DNA of 64,000 nt from assembly GCF_003050865.1 (NCBI RefSeq), contig NZ_QAOK01000001.1, forward strand, positions 224,713 through 288,712, written 5' to 3'. Source of the stretch: Nitrosospira multiformis. GTDB lineage: Bacteria; Pseudomonadota; Gammaproteobacteria; Burkholderiales; Nitrosomonadaceae. A model generated the notes under the pieces. It had not been told where the DNA came from. It saw nothing but the letters and a program-made list of their open reading frames with translations, and made no database searches. Shown here piece by piece: positions 17,651-26,733 of this stretch (position 1 is the first letter of the stretch; every line of letters begins with the position of its first letter). The translations under genes were made by a program, and so were the position numbers.

Positions 17651-20005
17651 TCACGGATTAATGCTGCTGATGCTGATCAGGCGTCGAGTCGCCTCCAGCA
17701 AGTTGCTTTGGTCAAAGCGACTCTTCACGATATATGCATTCGCTCCCACATCGATGCCTCGCTCCCGGTGATCACGTGAATCCAATGCCGTTACCAATAC
17801 CACCGGCAGCGCCACCAACTGCTTATCAGCACGTATCCTGGCTGTCAGGGCAAAGCCGTCCATTCGCGGCATTTCAACATCAGAGACTACCAAGCTGTAG
17901 GCGCCCGTTTTAAGGGCGGTATAGCCCTCCACTCCATCCACAGCTGTAGTCACACGATAACCTGCCGATTCCAGGATATGTTTAAGCAGCGTCCGAGCAG
18001 TGATGGAATCGTCCACCACTAAAATAGAGTGCTTGCTTGATGCTCCCTGCTTCTCAGCCGATGAGTCCTGAGTAGAGATGAATGTAGCCGAGGATGCTTT
18101 CACAGCCGATTTCAACAGATCAGGTACGTTAAGCACCGGAACCACTCGCCCGGTTCCCAGCATGCATACACCTGCGACGTTTCTTACCCGCTTCAGTGGC
18201 CGAAGGAGTGCTTTTATTACTATCTCTTGCTCCCCGAGAACTTCTTCCACGAGAAATGCAACACGACCAAGACCTGAACTGAGAACGATCCCTCGCAAAT
18301 AGTGCGTGGGTTCCATTTCTGCCGAATTGAGAGCCAGTTCCAGTATGTCACTCAACCTGACCAGAGAAACAGGTTGTTCATCTACCAGAATGGTTTCTCG
18401 ATTTTTCACTGTCTGAATTTCGTTTTTGGCGATTCGGACTACTCGCTCAACGCTGCTTGAAGGAATAACAAAAAGCTGTCCTCCGGCATGAACCAGAACT
18501 CCCCAAGTATTTGTTAGCGTTAACGGCAGTAAGATATGGAAAGCAGTTCCGGTATCAGTACTTGATTTGACCTTGATGCTGCCGCCTAAAGCTTCAACCT
18601 TTTCACGTACAATCGCGAGTCCCAGGCCGCGTCCAGAGATATCGGTGATGAGGGGACTGGTGGTCACACCAGATCTAAAAATAAGCGCAAGCAATTCCGA
18701 CTCACCCAGTTGCTCCATCTCCTCCTCAGACATTACGCCAAGCTTGTGAGCGGCAGCTTTCAATTTACCGACATTGATTCCGGCCCCATCATCGGCTACA
18801 CATATCTCAGCCTTACCGCTATCGCTTTGCGAGCACGCGAAGGTGATTCTTCCCGACGAAGGCTTACCTCTAGCTAACCGGGCTGCCGGCTGCTCAATAC
18901 CGTGATCGATGCAATTACGCACCAGATGGACCAAAGGGTCTTTCATCTCTTCCAAAACATGCCGATCAATTTCCACCTCGCCGCCACTCACCACCAGCTC
19001 CAGGCTCTTGCCCTGTTCGCGGGCCAGCTCGCGGGAGAATCGGGGCAGAATATCCAACAGCGTCGAGAAAGGCAGTAATTGCATTTCTTTGACGTCCTGA
19101 ATCAGACAATCGGTCATGCCAGCAAGTGCGCGTTGGTCTTGTTCGATAGTCCGCTGCAATCTTACTAGCCGCTCCTCAAGCGCTTTCATTTGAAGCGGCT
19201 CCCCATCCAGGTATTTGAGCAGCTTCGGGAGCCCATGTTGTCCTCGGAAGGGGCTATCCTTGAGGCTGGATGTCAACTCCCGATCAATAATGCGGACTGC
19301 CGACTGGATTTGCAGGCGCTGCTTCTTCCATGCGGCAAGTGCCGTGGTGATTTCGCCTAGCTCCTTGGCCCGTTGTCGCGCTGTCAGGCAGGGCAGCAAC
19401 AATTCCTCAACCTGACGCAGAACCTTTTCGAGTTTTACGGTAGGCACTCTGATTGTTGCAGATGCATGGCTTGGAGTAGAGGTCCGCAAATATGCACTTA
19501 CGTCAGCACGGGTTGCGGATGATTCATCAGGGGGAAGCAAAGATAAAGGTGATACAGCCTGCGATAATGAGGAGCCCGTACGACCTTCTTTTATGGGACT
19601 TTTCAGCGTTTCATCGAGCTGTCGGGTTATTGTAGTCAACAACGGCTTTTGCCGTTCAGCCATGCTGCCCTCTCCTGAAACGAGCGTCCCTAGGGCATCG
19701 ACCGTCCCAAGCAGCCGATCGATGAGCGATGACGATACGGCAAGGCTTTTATCTTTCAGTGCGGAGAATATATTTTCCAGAGAACGGCAGGTCTCCTCGA
19801 CTTGGGTAAAATTGACTGCTCGTGCTGCACCTTTGAGACTGTGTGCGCACCGCAACATGTTCTCAATGATATCGAACGCCGGCGTATCTACAGATTTTCC
19901 CTCCAGGGCGAGCAGTCCCGACGATATATCCTTCAGGTGGGCCTCTGCCTCGATGCGAAACATTGCAAGGAGCCTTTCCAAAAGCACATCCCTTTTGTCA
20001 GGCAT
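17651..20005 (-). CDS. cheA: CheA-type hybrid histidine kinase with C-terminal REC (WspE-like)
   Basis: 784 residues. N-terminal HPt domain with His55 (CAHSLKGAAR). The kinase core has an N-box (VHLVRNCIDHGIE) and G-boxes (VADDGAGIN, DISGRGLGLAIVRE). A CheW-like regulatory domain begins near FHILLPLTLTNTWGVLVHAGG. The C-terminal REC (about 655-780) has SILVVDDSITARTLL and the acceptor Asp in VSDVEMPRMDG. The CheA-REC fusion is typical of WspE and FrzE-like kinases, not of the flagellar CheA. Its ATG overlaps the end of mcp by 8 bases. Confidence 0.95.
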   Translation of the reverse strand: MPDKRDVLLERLLAMFRIEAEAHLKDISSGLLALEGKSVDTPAFDIIENMLRCAHSLKGAARAVNFTQVEETCRSLENIFSALKDKSLAVSSSLIDRLLGTVDALGTLVSGEGSMAERQKPLLTTITRQLDETLKSPIKEGRTGSSLSQAVSPLSLLPPDESSATRADVSAYLRTSTPSHASATIRVPTVKLEKVLRQVEELLLPCLTARQRAKELGEITTALAAWKKQRLQIQSAVRIIDRELTSSLKDSPFRGQHGLPKLLKYLDGEPLQMKALEERLVRLQRTIEQDQRALAGMTDCLIQDVKEMQLLPFSTLLDILPRFSRELAREQGKSLELVVSGGEVEIDRHVLEEMKDPLVHLVRNCIDHGIEQPAARLARGKPSSGRITFACSQSDSGKAEICVADDGAGINVGKLKAAAHKLGVMSEEEMEQLGESELLALIFRSGVTTSPLITDISGRGLGLAIVREKVEALGGSIKVKSSTDTGTAFHILLPLTLTNTWGVLVHAGGQLFVIPSSSVERVVRIAKNEIQTVKNRETILVDEQPVSLVRLSDILELALNSAEMEPTHYLRGIVLSSGLGRVAFLVEEVLGEQEIVIKALLRPLKRVRNVAGVCMLGTGRVVPVLNVPDLLKSAVKASSATFISTQDSSAEKQGASSKHSILVVDDSITARTLLKHILESAGYRVTTAVDGVEGYTALKTGAYSLVVSDVEMPRMDGFALTARIRADKQLVALPVVLVTALDSRDHRERGIDVGANAYIVKSRFDQSNLLEATRRLISISSINP

Positions 20006-21491
20006 GGACTTTTCCCGCTTCCTCTACGAAACGGTCTTTCTTGCTGCCTACGAGGACACTCAATTTATTCCCCATCTCATATAAGCCTTGTGCCGCTGAT
20101 TCTGCCTGCCTGGTACCTGCCACGTTCTGTTCGCTCGCCTGCTGGATATTAGTCATGGCCATCGCCACCTGATCCATGCCGACCATTTGTTGCTTGCTTG
20201 ATGCCGCAATTTGGGTAGCTGCTTGCGCTGCCTCACTGATGCTGGTGGATAGTAGGCGGATTGCTTCATCAGTCTCGGTGGATTGCCTGACCCCCGCCTC
20301 TACCGCTTTATTGCCCTGCTCAGTGGCGAGTACCGCAGCATTAGTCGCTTTCTGAATATCACCCAGAATGCCTCGCACCTGGGCAGTGGCTTGTCTGGAT
20401 TGCTCCGCCAGGCTTCTTATCTCCCGAGCAACTACGCCAAAACTCTTACCTTGTTCCCCAGCCCGGGTCGCCTCAATAGCGGCATTCACGGCCAACAAAT
20501 TGGATTGCTCAGCCAAGTCGTTGACTGTGGCAATGATCTCGGCGATGGCATGCCCCTGCTTGGAGAGCTGCATAATGCTCTCAGCTATGGATTCCATCTG
20601 CTCCTGGATCCGATTCATTCCACTAATAGCCTCCTCCACCGATTTGCGTCCAGCCTCGGAGATATTGGAAGCTTTCTGCGCGCTGTCTGATACATATTTA
20701 GCTTTCTGGCTCGTAGTCAATGCGGTTTGCTTGACCTCTTCCACGGTGGCGGTTGTCTCGCTTACTGCGGCTGCGGTCTCGGCTGCGCCAGCGGCAACCT
20801 GGGAAGTGGTGGAAAGAATCTCTGCTGAAGACGACGCAAGTTGGGCGATGCTCTCCCGGAGCTGTCCGGTAATCATGCGGCTCAGGCGAATGCCGATTGT
20901 TAGTCCAACTAAAACAGTAAATAAAGAAACAGACACCAATGCAGTGGTATAAGACCTCACTTTCTCCATGGCTTCAGTTTTTCTACTTTCCAGAATTGCA
21001 GATTGTTTCTCATAGAAACGCTTGGCCTTATCTATAAATGCAAGGCTGAGCGGACGGAACGTATTAATCACGAAGGCGAGCGCTTCCTCGGGTTTTTGCT
21101 CAAACGAGAGCCGGACGGCTTGTTGCTGGGCCTCCTCCAATTGTTGGTGCAGGGATTCGAGCTCGTTGAGTAGGCTATCCCCCTTGTTTCCACTCATTAG
21201 CTGTCGAATTTTTTCGAGGATTTGCTTGAACTGGCGATCGTTGTCTTGCAGGAGCACCTGGTTGGTCTTCTGCAGCTCCGGGTAAAGCAAAATACCCCGA
21301 ACATAGGTTTGTTGCGCAAGTCCCGCAATCCGCAATTCATTCGCGCTCTCCATCAGCCGCTCGTCTACGCGAAGGAAATGATCGTACGTCGCCTGTGTCT
21401 GGCCAAGTGCATAGAATGCGACAGCGGTGGAGAGTGCAAGGAGCGCCAGTATGATGGAATACCCTCCAATTATCTTTTCACTGATGGTCAT
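19998..21491 (-). CDS. Methyl-accepting chemotaxis protein, 4HB sensor, no clear HAMP
   Basis: 497 residues. TM1 at about 9-31, a helical periplasmic region of ~155 residues with the four-helix-bundle character (QTYVRGILLYPELQKTNQVL), TM2 at about 192-212, then a signalling domain with the hairpin tip DLAEQSNLLAVNAAIEATRAGEQGKSF. The linker after TM2 is short and I cannot recognise a HAMP domain. There is no C-terminal NWETF-like pentapeptide; the tail ends GKVHA. In Wsp systems the receptor senses surface contact; here the stimulus is unknown. The start is 64 bases after the upstream cheW. Confidence 0.93.
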   Translation of the reverse strand: MTISEKIIGGYSIILALLALSTAVAFYALGQTQATYDHFLRVDERLMESANELRIAGLAQQTYVRGILLYPELQKTNQVLLQDNDRQFKQILEKIRQLMSGNKGDSLLNELESLHQQLEEAQQQAVRLSFEQKPEEALAFVINTFRPLSLAFIDKAKRFYEKQSAILESRKTEAMEKVRSYTTALVSVSLFTVLVGLTIGIRLSRMITGQLRESIAQLASSSAEILSTTSQVAAGAAETAAAVSETTATVEEVKQTALTTSQKAKYVSDSAQKASNISEAGRKSVEEAISGMNRIQEQMESIAESIMQLSKQGHAIAEIIATVNDLAEQSNLLAVNAAIEATRAGEQGKSFGVVAREIRSLAEQSRQATAQVRGILGDIQKATNAAVLATEQGNKAVEAGVRQSTETDEAIRLLSTSISEAAQAATQIAASSKQQMVGMDQVAMAMTNIQQASEQNVAGTRQAESAAQGLYEMGNKLSVLVGSKKDRFVEEAGKVHA

Positions 21492-21555
21492 GCTGTCCTT
21501 TCAAAACTTCGTTTCGTCATTTAAATTCAGTGTCTTCACCCATTTCGATACTTCT

Positions 21556-22194
21556 CTACTCGGCTACTTGCTCATCTACAACGATGCTTTCATCCATGAG
21601 AAGATTTTCCGCATCAAGAACCACTAGTCGCTCAGAGGTTATTCCCTTGAAGTATTTCTTACGAATGCCCATAGGAGTGGGTAAAGATGACTGAATGTCG
21701 ATTGCCAAGATAGACCGGGCGCCAAGGACTTCGTCCACCAGAATGCCGAACGTCATTTTTCCCGCCTGCAGTACGATAACTTTGTTGCGTCCACGCAGCT
21801 CCTTCTCTGGCACTTCGAAAAACTTCTTCAGGTCAATGACCGGCAGAATCTCCCCGCGCAGGGTAACAATGCCGCGAATAAAGCCAGGGGTGCAGGGCAG
21901 CGGTGTAATGTCCTCAACCTCGGCGACCTGAGTGACATAGCACGATTCGAGGGCGTAGCGTTCACAACCAAGAATAAATTCCACGATTTCAATGTCTTCA
22001 TTCCGTCCCTCTTGAGCCGGTAATTCCTGAGCCAGGGCTAATGCCCTCAATTGCAAGATCTGCTGAATTTTTTCATTGGAAGGCACCCAAGTGCTGTCCA
22101 CTGTTGCACGAGGAGAATTCTGGTTCTGCTCGAGCTCGAGAGAATTTCCGGAAACCGCTTTCCTTTTTTGAAACCCTAAGGTTCTAGTTATCAT
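21556..22194 (-). CDS. cheW: CheW-like coupling protein with N-terminal extension
   Basis: 212 residues, longer than an ordinary CheW (~160). The first ~65 residues are polar and low-complexity-like (ELEQNQNSPRATVDS). A CheW domain follows with EFILGCERYALES, GFIRGIVTLRGEILPVIDL and ILVDEVLGARSI. It couples receptor and kinase. One of two CheW paralogues in the operon, in the WspB/WspD manner. The ATG overlaps the cheR end by 11 bases. Confidence 0.92.
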   Translation of the reverse strand: MITRTLGFQKRKAVSGNSLELEQNQNSPRATVDSTWVPSNEKIQQILQLRALALAQELPAQEGRNEDIEIVEFILGCERYALESCYVTQVAEVEDITPLPCTPGFIRGIVTLRGEILPVIDLKKFFEVPEKELRGRNKVIVLQAGKMTFGILVDEVLGARSILAIDIQSSLPTPMGIRKKYFKGITSERLVVLDAENLLMDESIVVDEQVAE

Positions 22195-23689
22195 GTGATG
22201 CTCTACTCTTTATTTCCTGATGATTGAGTGAATCGCATATTCTTATAGAGGTAATGAAATGAGTGAGATTGCCGGCGGTCAGGCCGCCTGAGTCCGGGAG
22301 AATGTCGTTGGATGAATATCCATTCAACAGCGATAGTGCATTGTCAAAATGACGTTCTGCTTCCTGGCTTTTGCCCTGCGTCAGGCAGAGGCTACCCAAG
22401 GCAAAATGGGCAAGCACAAGACCAGGATCAAGATATAGCGTATTCATCAGGCACCGCATTGCTTCCTTGGCCTGCCCCAGCTCCTGGTGAATCGTTGCCA
22501 GGAGATAGTAAGCCGCAGGGTTCAGTTTGTTAGCGGCAATTGCTTCCTTACACTGCTTTACAGCCTTGGTGAGGTCGCCTCGATCGGCATAGCGACGAGC
22601 TTCGTGATAAAGCGTATTGGACCGCTCTTGATTCGCTGATTGGTTTGCAACATCTTGCGCACTTGTTAGTTGAGTGAAGGGGCTTGATGCCACCGGCAAT
22701 ATTTGCGGTTCCATGCTTTCGAGCGAAAGGGGCGTTTCCCAGCCCTGCAGACTGGAGGGCGGCGCCGAAGCTGCCTTGTATAAAGCATCCGATGACGGAC
22801 CAAAGGAGAAGTAATTGCCATTTCCATGCACGTCGTGACTGTCAATCTTCTGATAGAGGCCAGTTCCGGAAACGGTATGAAGTCGGAATTGCGGAAACGA
22901 CTCGCTAGACATTTCCACCGGACTCACAATGAGCCATCCATGGTCGACTAGAGATCGATGAAAGCCCTGTCCAATCCTTTTAACTGCCTGGGAGCTGAAA
23001 TACATCAGGACATTTCGGCAGAAGATGACGTCCACGGCGCGGGTGCCATTGGCCTGCGATGCATACACATCCTCGGCCAGATTTAGATTGGAGAACGTTA
23101 CTCTTTTACGGATATGCGGCCCTATCTCGAATAGGCCGTTTTTTTTCCGTTTAAAGTAACGCTCTTTAATCCAACCCGGGGTCGCCCGAAAAGCCCACTC
23201 CCTATATAAGCCCTCGGCTGCTCGATCCAGGAATACCGGATTGATGTCTGTTGCAAGGATTGTCGCATTCCATTCCTCCTCATGCTTCTTGAACAATCGA
23301 TCAAGGAGTATGGCAATCGAATAGGGTTCTTCGCCCGTGCAACAGCCCGCACTCCAAATGCGCAGTTGGCGATTGTTTTCTTTGCATTTCCGTATCAGTT
23401 CCGGAAGAATACCTTGTTCAAGTACGTCCAGGCATTTCTGCTCCCGGAAGAAGTAGGTCTCCCCGACAGTAAGGCGGCAAGCAAGTATGTCGATCTGTCT
23501 GCGGGTCAGGGAAGTGGAAAGGAGGTAACGGGCAGCTGTTTCGGTGTCCGGCATGTCAAGCTCCGGTGCGGCAGCCGCAATTGCGCGCTCGAGGTCACCC
23601 CAACGCTTTTGCGGATAATACAAGCCCATCTTCATCGCTATTAAATCACTTAGCTGCGAGACCAGCACATAAGGAAGGGTGATTTGCAT
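22184..23689 (-). CDS. cheR: CheR-type methyltransferase with C-terminal TPRs (WspC-like)
   Basis: 501 residues. The N-terminal ~275 residues are a CheR methyltransferase: GETYFFREQ, the SAM loop WSAGCCTGEEPYSIA, LATDINPVFLDRA and VDVIFCRNVLMYF. After a linker come tetratricopeptide repeats (about 350-465: YHEARRYADRGDLTKAV, AAYYLLATIHQELGQAKEAM, LAHFALGSLCLTQGKSQEAE). CheR-TPR proteins are characteristic of Wsp and Frz-like pathways, where the TPRs dock on partner proteins instead of a receptor pentapeptide. This fits the receptor here, which lacks that tail. Confidence 0.95.
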   Translation of the reverse strand: MQITLPYVLVSQLSDLIAMKMGLYYPQKRWGDLERAIAAAAPELDMPDTETAARYLLSTSLTRRQIDILACRLTVGETYFFREQKCLDVLEQGILPELIRKCKENNRQLRIWSAGCCTGEEPYSIAILLDRLFKKHEEEWNATILATDINPVFLDRAAEGLYREWAFRATPGWIKERYFKRKKNGLFEIGPHIRKRVTFSNLNLAEDVYASQANGTRAVDVIFCRNVLMYFSSQAVKRIGQGFHRSLVDHGWLIVSPVEMSSESFPQFRLHTVSGTGLYQKIDSHDVHGNGNYFSFGPSSDALYKAASAPPSSLQGWETPLSLESMEPQILPVASSPFTQLTSAQDVANQSANQERSNTLYHEARRYADRGDLTKAVKQCKEAIAANKLNPAAYYLLATIHQELGQAKEAMRCLMNTLYLDPGLVLAHFALGSLCLTQGKSQEAERHFDNALSLLNGYSSNDILPDSGGLTAGNLTHFITSIRICDSLNHQEIKSRASHDN

Positions 23690-23692
23690 GCC

Positions 23693-24169
23693 CTATGAGG
23701 TACTAAGTGCCAAATCCAAGGACTTTTCTTCTTCTAATGAAAGCAATTCGCCAAGATTCTGGATAAGGATCAATCCATCCTGAAATTTGATGACTCCCCT
23801 TAAGTACTTGAGGGGAGGAAAGAATTCATCTATTGGAACCACACATTGTTCCAGACATTCCGCAACTCCCATCACTGAATTTACCGCCAGCCCCACAAGA
23901 CGGGTCGTCGTATGGGCGAAAATCAGCCAGTCAGTCAGCAAAATTTCACGCTTTGGGAGATCAAACCGTTGACGGATGTTCATAATAGGGACAACTTTGC
24001 CGCGAAGATTAACTACGCCGAGCACAATTTCCGGCGCCCCGGGTAGCGGCGTTATATAAACCATGCGTGCGACACTCTCCACCGCAGGCAAATGCAAGGA
24101 GTACCGCTGATCATCCAGGAAAAAAACCAAATAATGATTTCCGGCCCTTACTGTGGTATCAAACTTCAT
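23693..24169 (-). CDS. cheW: CheW-like coupling protein, first gene of the operon
   Basis: 158 residues of a plain CheW domain: YLVFFLDDQRYSLHL, APEIVLGVVNLRGKVVPIMNI and LIQNLGELLSLEEE. It is the promoter-proximal gene of the seven-gene minus-strand operon and ends 3 bases before cheR starts. Its upstream region is the gene-poor 24.2-25.0 kb stretch, which should carry the operon promoter. Confidence 0.93.
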   Translation of the reverse strand: MKFDTTVRAGNHYLVFFLDDQRYSLHLPAVESVARMVYITPLPGAPEIVLGVVNLRGKVVPIMNIRQRFDLPKREILLTDWLIFAHTTTRLVGLAVNSVMGVAECLEQCVVPIDEFFPPLKYLRGVIKFQDGLILIQNLGELLSLEEEKSLDLALSTS

Positions 24170-24520
24170 GATTGATATAAATTGTTATGGTGATGGAGCG
24201 CCTCAGCTAGCACCATCTTCTCACCGAGTGGGAGTAAAGGAATAAGATGCCAAGACAGACAAAGCCAGGTTAGCTCTTCGGAGCAGCCATAGTCCGCACC
24301 CAAGAGTTGAATTTTCGGTATTGTCCGCCCTTCTATCGGGGGTACCTGGGTGACAAGCCGAGAAAACTCGAAAACCAGGTTACATTGAATTATTCCGCTT
24401 TCACTATCGGCCCTGCATTGCTGGAAACAGCATGTCTAGTTATCACCGCCAGCTTTTTTGAAGAAATACTTGCTGTATTCATGTGAGTTAATAAACATAT
24501 GAGACTACAGAATGAGTACT

Positions 24521-24550
24521 TTTGCACCTGTAAAATCTTACAGGTGCAAA
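24521..24550. repeat. Perfect 13-bp inverted repeat with 4-base loop
   Basis: TTTGCACCTGTAA (24521-24533), loop AATC, TTACAGGTGCAAA (24538-24550). No T tract follows on either side, so a simple terminator is unlikely. It could be a transposon-end scar, an operator or a structured RNA element. Confidence 0.85.
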
Positions 24551-24710
24551 TAGCTTTACCTCTTTTAACGCCAAAGGCCATGATGTAAGTGTCAGCCAAT
24601 CTGCTGAGATCGAAAGCCAGCGAACGATTAACAGCTCCAAAGTAAGTGTTTCAGACGCTGTAACTTCGGCTATTAACATCTCCAATTTCGGAGTCTTTCC
24701 TATTTTCTGA

Positions 24711-24836
24711 ATGGAACCGAAGGTAATACCAACAGATTTTGGCAAGCTTGTTCTTGATGAAATGCCCGATGGCGCAATTGTTACCACTGCCGATCGCGTT
24801 GTCGTTTACAGGCCCGGAAAGGAAAAGAATGCATGA
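24711..24836 (+). pseudogene. PAS-domain gene remnant (N-terminal piece)
   Basis: A 41-residue ORF reads MEPKVIPTDFGKLVLDEMPD then GAIVTTADRVVVYRPGKEK before a stop. The pattern 'lD.mPDGaIvttadg.VvywNpGae' is the opening of a PAS sensor domain. The match breaks after about 35 residues and no ribosome-binding site is visible, so this is probably the leftover of a larger signalling gene. Confidence 0.4.
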
Positions 24837-24968
24837 GACGTTCCCATCCTCTCCCCCGATCGTTGTACTCAGGGGAATTTATTTTCATTTCAGATTTCAA
24901 ATTGCACTGGAGTATCAAAAAACGAGATCGAGATCTCATGACCAGGATTTATATAGGGGCATCTTGAG

Positions 24969-26309
24969 ATGAAAAGGGTTGTAGCTATGGCAGCGGCCTT
25001 GGGCATTATTATGGGTGCATATGCAGTGGAGAAAATCACGATACCTGGGCAGGCAACGGATTACGTCGTTCTAGGGATGGGGTGCTTCTGGGGTGCGGAG
25101 AAGCGCATGGGAGAAATTCCCGGGGTCGTCGATGTGGAAAGCGGTTATGCAGGCGGTGACCTTCCCGGCGCTGGTTACCAGGACATTTTGAATCATGAAA
25201 GAGCGCTTCGTACCGGTAAAACTACAGTGCGCAATCATGCAGAAGTGGTCAAGGTGGTTTTCGATCCAGACAAGGTAACGCTGGAAACAGTGCTGGCCAA
25301 ATTCTGGGAGAGCCATGACCCCACTCAGGGCAATCGCCAGGGGAACGATATCGGCAGTAATTATCGCAGTGCCATCTATTACCATGACGCGAACCAGAAG
25401 GCTGTGGGACTGGCAACCCGGACTGCTTATCAAAAAGCACTCGATGCTGCGGGTTACGCCAGAATCACCACTGAGATCCAGCCACTCAAGAATTACATCA
25501 CCGCTGAGGAATATCACCAGAACTATCTGAAAAAGAATCCCGATGGGTATTGCGGCTTGGGTGGCACCGGTGTGAAATACCCCGGTTCGGCCAGGGAAGT
25601 TGCGCAGATGCATACATCCTCGATCTCATCCGGGATTTCTTCAGCCCCAGCGACGTCCAAACCGGGTGCGGAGCCCCTGAAGAGCGGCGATCTGAATCCT
25701 GCCCGGCAGTTGGTGGCGTTCGAGGCCGAGCATTGCGAATTTTGCGAGCGCTTCGAAAAAGACATAATGAGCCACTGGCAAGCGGAAGTGCCGATTGCCA
25801 GGACGTTGAACTCGAATCCGCCCAGCGGTTGGAATCTGGAAAAGCCCTTGTTCGCCGCCCCCACCATCGTGCTGTTCAAGAACGGCAAGGAGGTTGCCCG
25901 CTATACAGGATACAACGGCGAAAAATCCAATTTCTGGAAATGGCTGGGCTTTCAACTGCTGTCGCCCGAGCAGCAGAAGATCGCCTTCAAACGAGGTACC
26001 GAGCCTCCTTTTACCGCATCCAATCTGGATGAAAAACGCTCGGGAAGATTTGTCGACCCCGTCACAGGCGCAACCCTCTTTTACAGCAATAGCAAATTTG
26101 AAAGCGGAACGGGGTGGCCCAGTTTCTTTGAACCCGTGGAAGGCGCCGTTACCCTGCACGAAGACAACTCTCACGGCATGAAGCGGATTGAAGTACGTAG
26201 CGCAAGCTCCGGCATTCACCTCGGCCACCTATTTCATGATGGACCGCCACCCAGCCACAAGCGCTATTGCATCAATGGAAACGTCCTGAAATTCGTTGCG
26301 GACCAATAA
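24969..26309 (+). CDS. msrAB: Exported MsrA-thioredoxin-MsrB fusion, methionine sulfoxide reductase
   Basis: 446 residues. A probable signal peptide (residues 1-19) sends it to the periplasm. MsrA domain with catalytic GCFWG (Cys39) and a later Cys195 (GYCGLGG). Then a thioredoxin-like insert with CEFC (256/259) and GYNGEKSNFW. Then MsrB with the catalytic RYCING (Cys434). The four zinc cysteines of many MsrB proteins are absent (VDPV and SASS replace them) and the resolving Cys position reads SGTGWPS. The order MsrA-Trx-MsrB differs from neisserial PilB (Trx-MsrA-MsrB). It repairs oxidised methionine of both epimers, with the central domain a possible electron relay. Confidence 0.9.
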   Translation: MKRVVAMAAALGIIMGAYAVEKITIPGQATDYVVLGMGCFWGAEKRMGEIPGVVDVESGYAGGDLPGAGYQDILNHERALRTGKTTVRNHAEVVKVVFDPDKVTLETVLAKFWESHDPTQGNRQGNDIGSNYRSAIYYHDANQKAVGLATRTAYQKALDAAGYARITTEIQPLKNYITAEEYHQNYLKKNPDGYCGLGGTGVKYPGSAREVAQMHTSSISSGISSAPATSKPGAEPLKSGDLNPARQLVAFEAEHCEFCERFEKDIMSHWQAEVPIARTLNSNPPSGWNLEKPLFAAPTIVLFKNGKEVARYTGYNGEKSNFWKWLGFQLLSPEQQKIAFKRGTEPPFTASNLDEKRSGRFVDPVTGATLFYSNSKFESGTGWPSFFEPVEGAVTLHEDNSHGMKRIEVRSASSGIHLGHLFHDGPPPSHKRYCINGNVLKFVADQ

Positions 26310-26460
26310 ACCCGCCCTCTACACATGAGTCACGTCGCATATTCTTCATTATGCAACTGCCAGCCCGCGGCGCTCGCATTCAGTAACCGGGGCAATGGCG
26401 GGATAGCTTGTTCACGCCTCTTCAATCCGCCAAGAGTAAAAATTCCTTATGTAGTTGAAG

Positions 26461-26733
26461 TTAGCCAACACCACCCACGCGCCGATTGCCTCCTTTCACG
26501 ACGAGAATGTGCAACTCTTCGTCCTGGATGTCGCAGGTGATTCGGTAATCTCCGACACGGTAGCGCCAGTAGCCGAAAAATTGAGAAGCAAGCAAGGGTT
26601 CGCCGAGGCAGCGCGCATCTTCCAGGGGTGTTATGCACTCCTTCAGGTATTTCAAAAGGCGCGGGCGCGCATGAAGGTCCATCTTATCCAGGTCCCGTTG
26701 CGCCGCCGGATTGAAACTAATCCTGTATGTCAT
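26461..26733 (-). CDS. RelE/ParE-family toxin
   Basis: 90 residues. It reads MTYRISFNPAAQRDLDKMD then a helical segment, GYWRYRVGDYRITCDIQDEELHILVV and a basic end NRR. These are the RelE fold landmarks, with the conserved Arg residues of the RNase-type active site. The last residues (RRVGGVG) do not resemble the usual R-E-V-Y end, so the C-terminus may be altered. It overlaps the antitoxin gene by 17 bases. RelE toxins cleave mRNA on the ribosome when the antitoxin is lost. Confidence 0.87.
   Translation of the reverse strand: MTYRISFNPAAQRDLDKMDLHARPRLLKYLKECITPLEDARCLGEPLLASQFFGYWRYRVGDYRITCDIQDEELHILVVKGGNRRVGGVG

Larger units (their letters stand above)
24170..24968. other. Gene-poor 0.8-kb region between cheW and msrAB
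   Basis: No full gene is recognised. It holds a long perfect hairpin (24521-24550), a PAS-like coding remnant (24711-24836), and upstream of that a + strand stretch that reads as a Ser/Asn/Val-rich peptide (VSVSQSAEIESQ...SKVSVSDAVTSAINIS, about 24550-24710) of unknown origin. It must also contain the promoters for the divergent chemosensory operon and msrAB. Confidence 0.5.
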
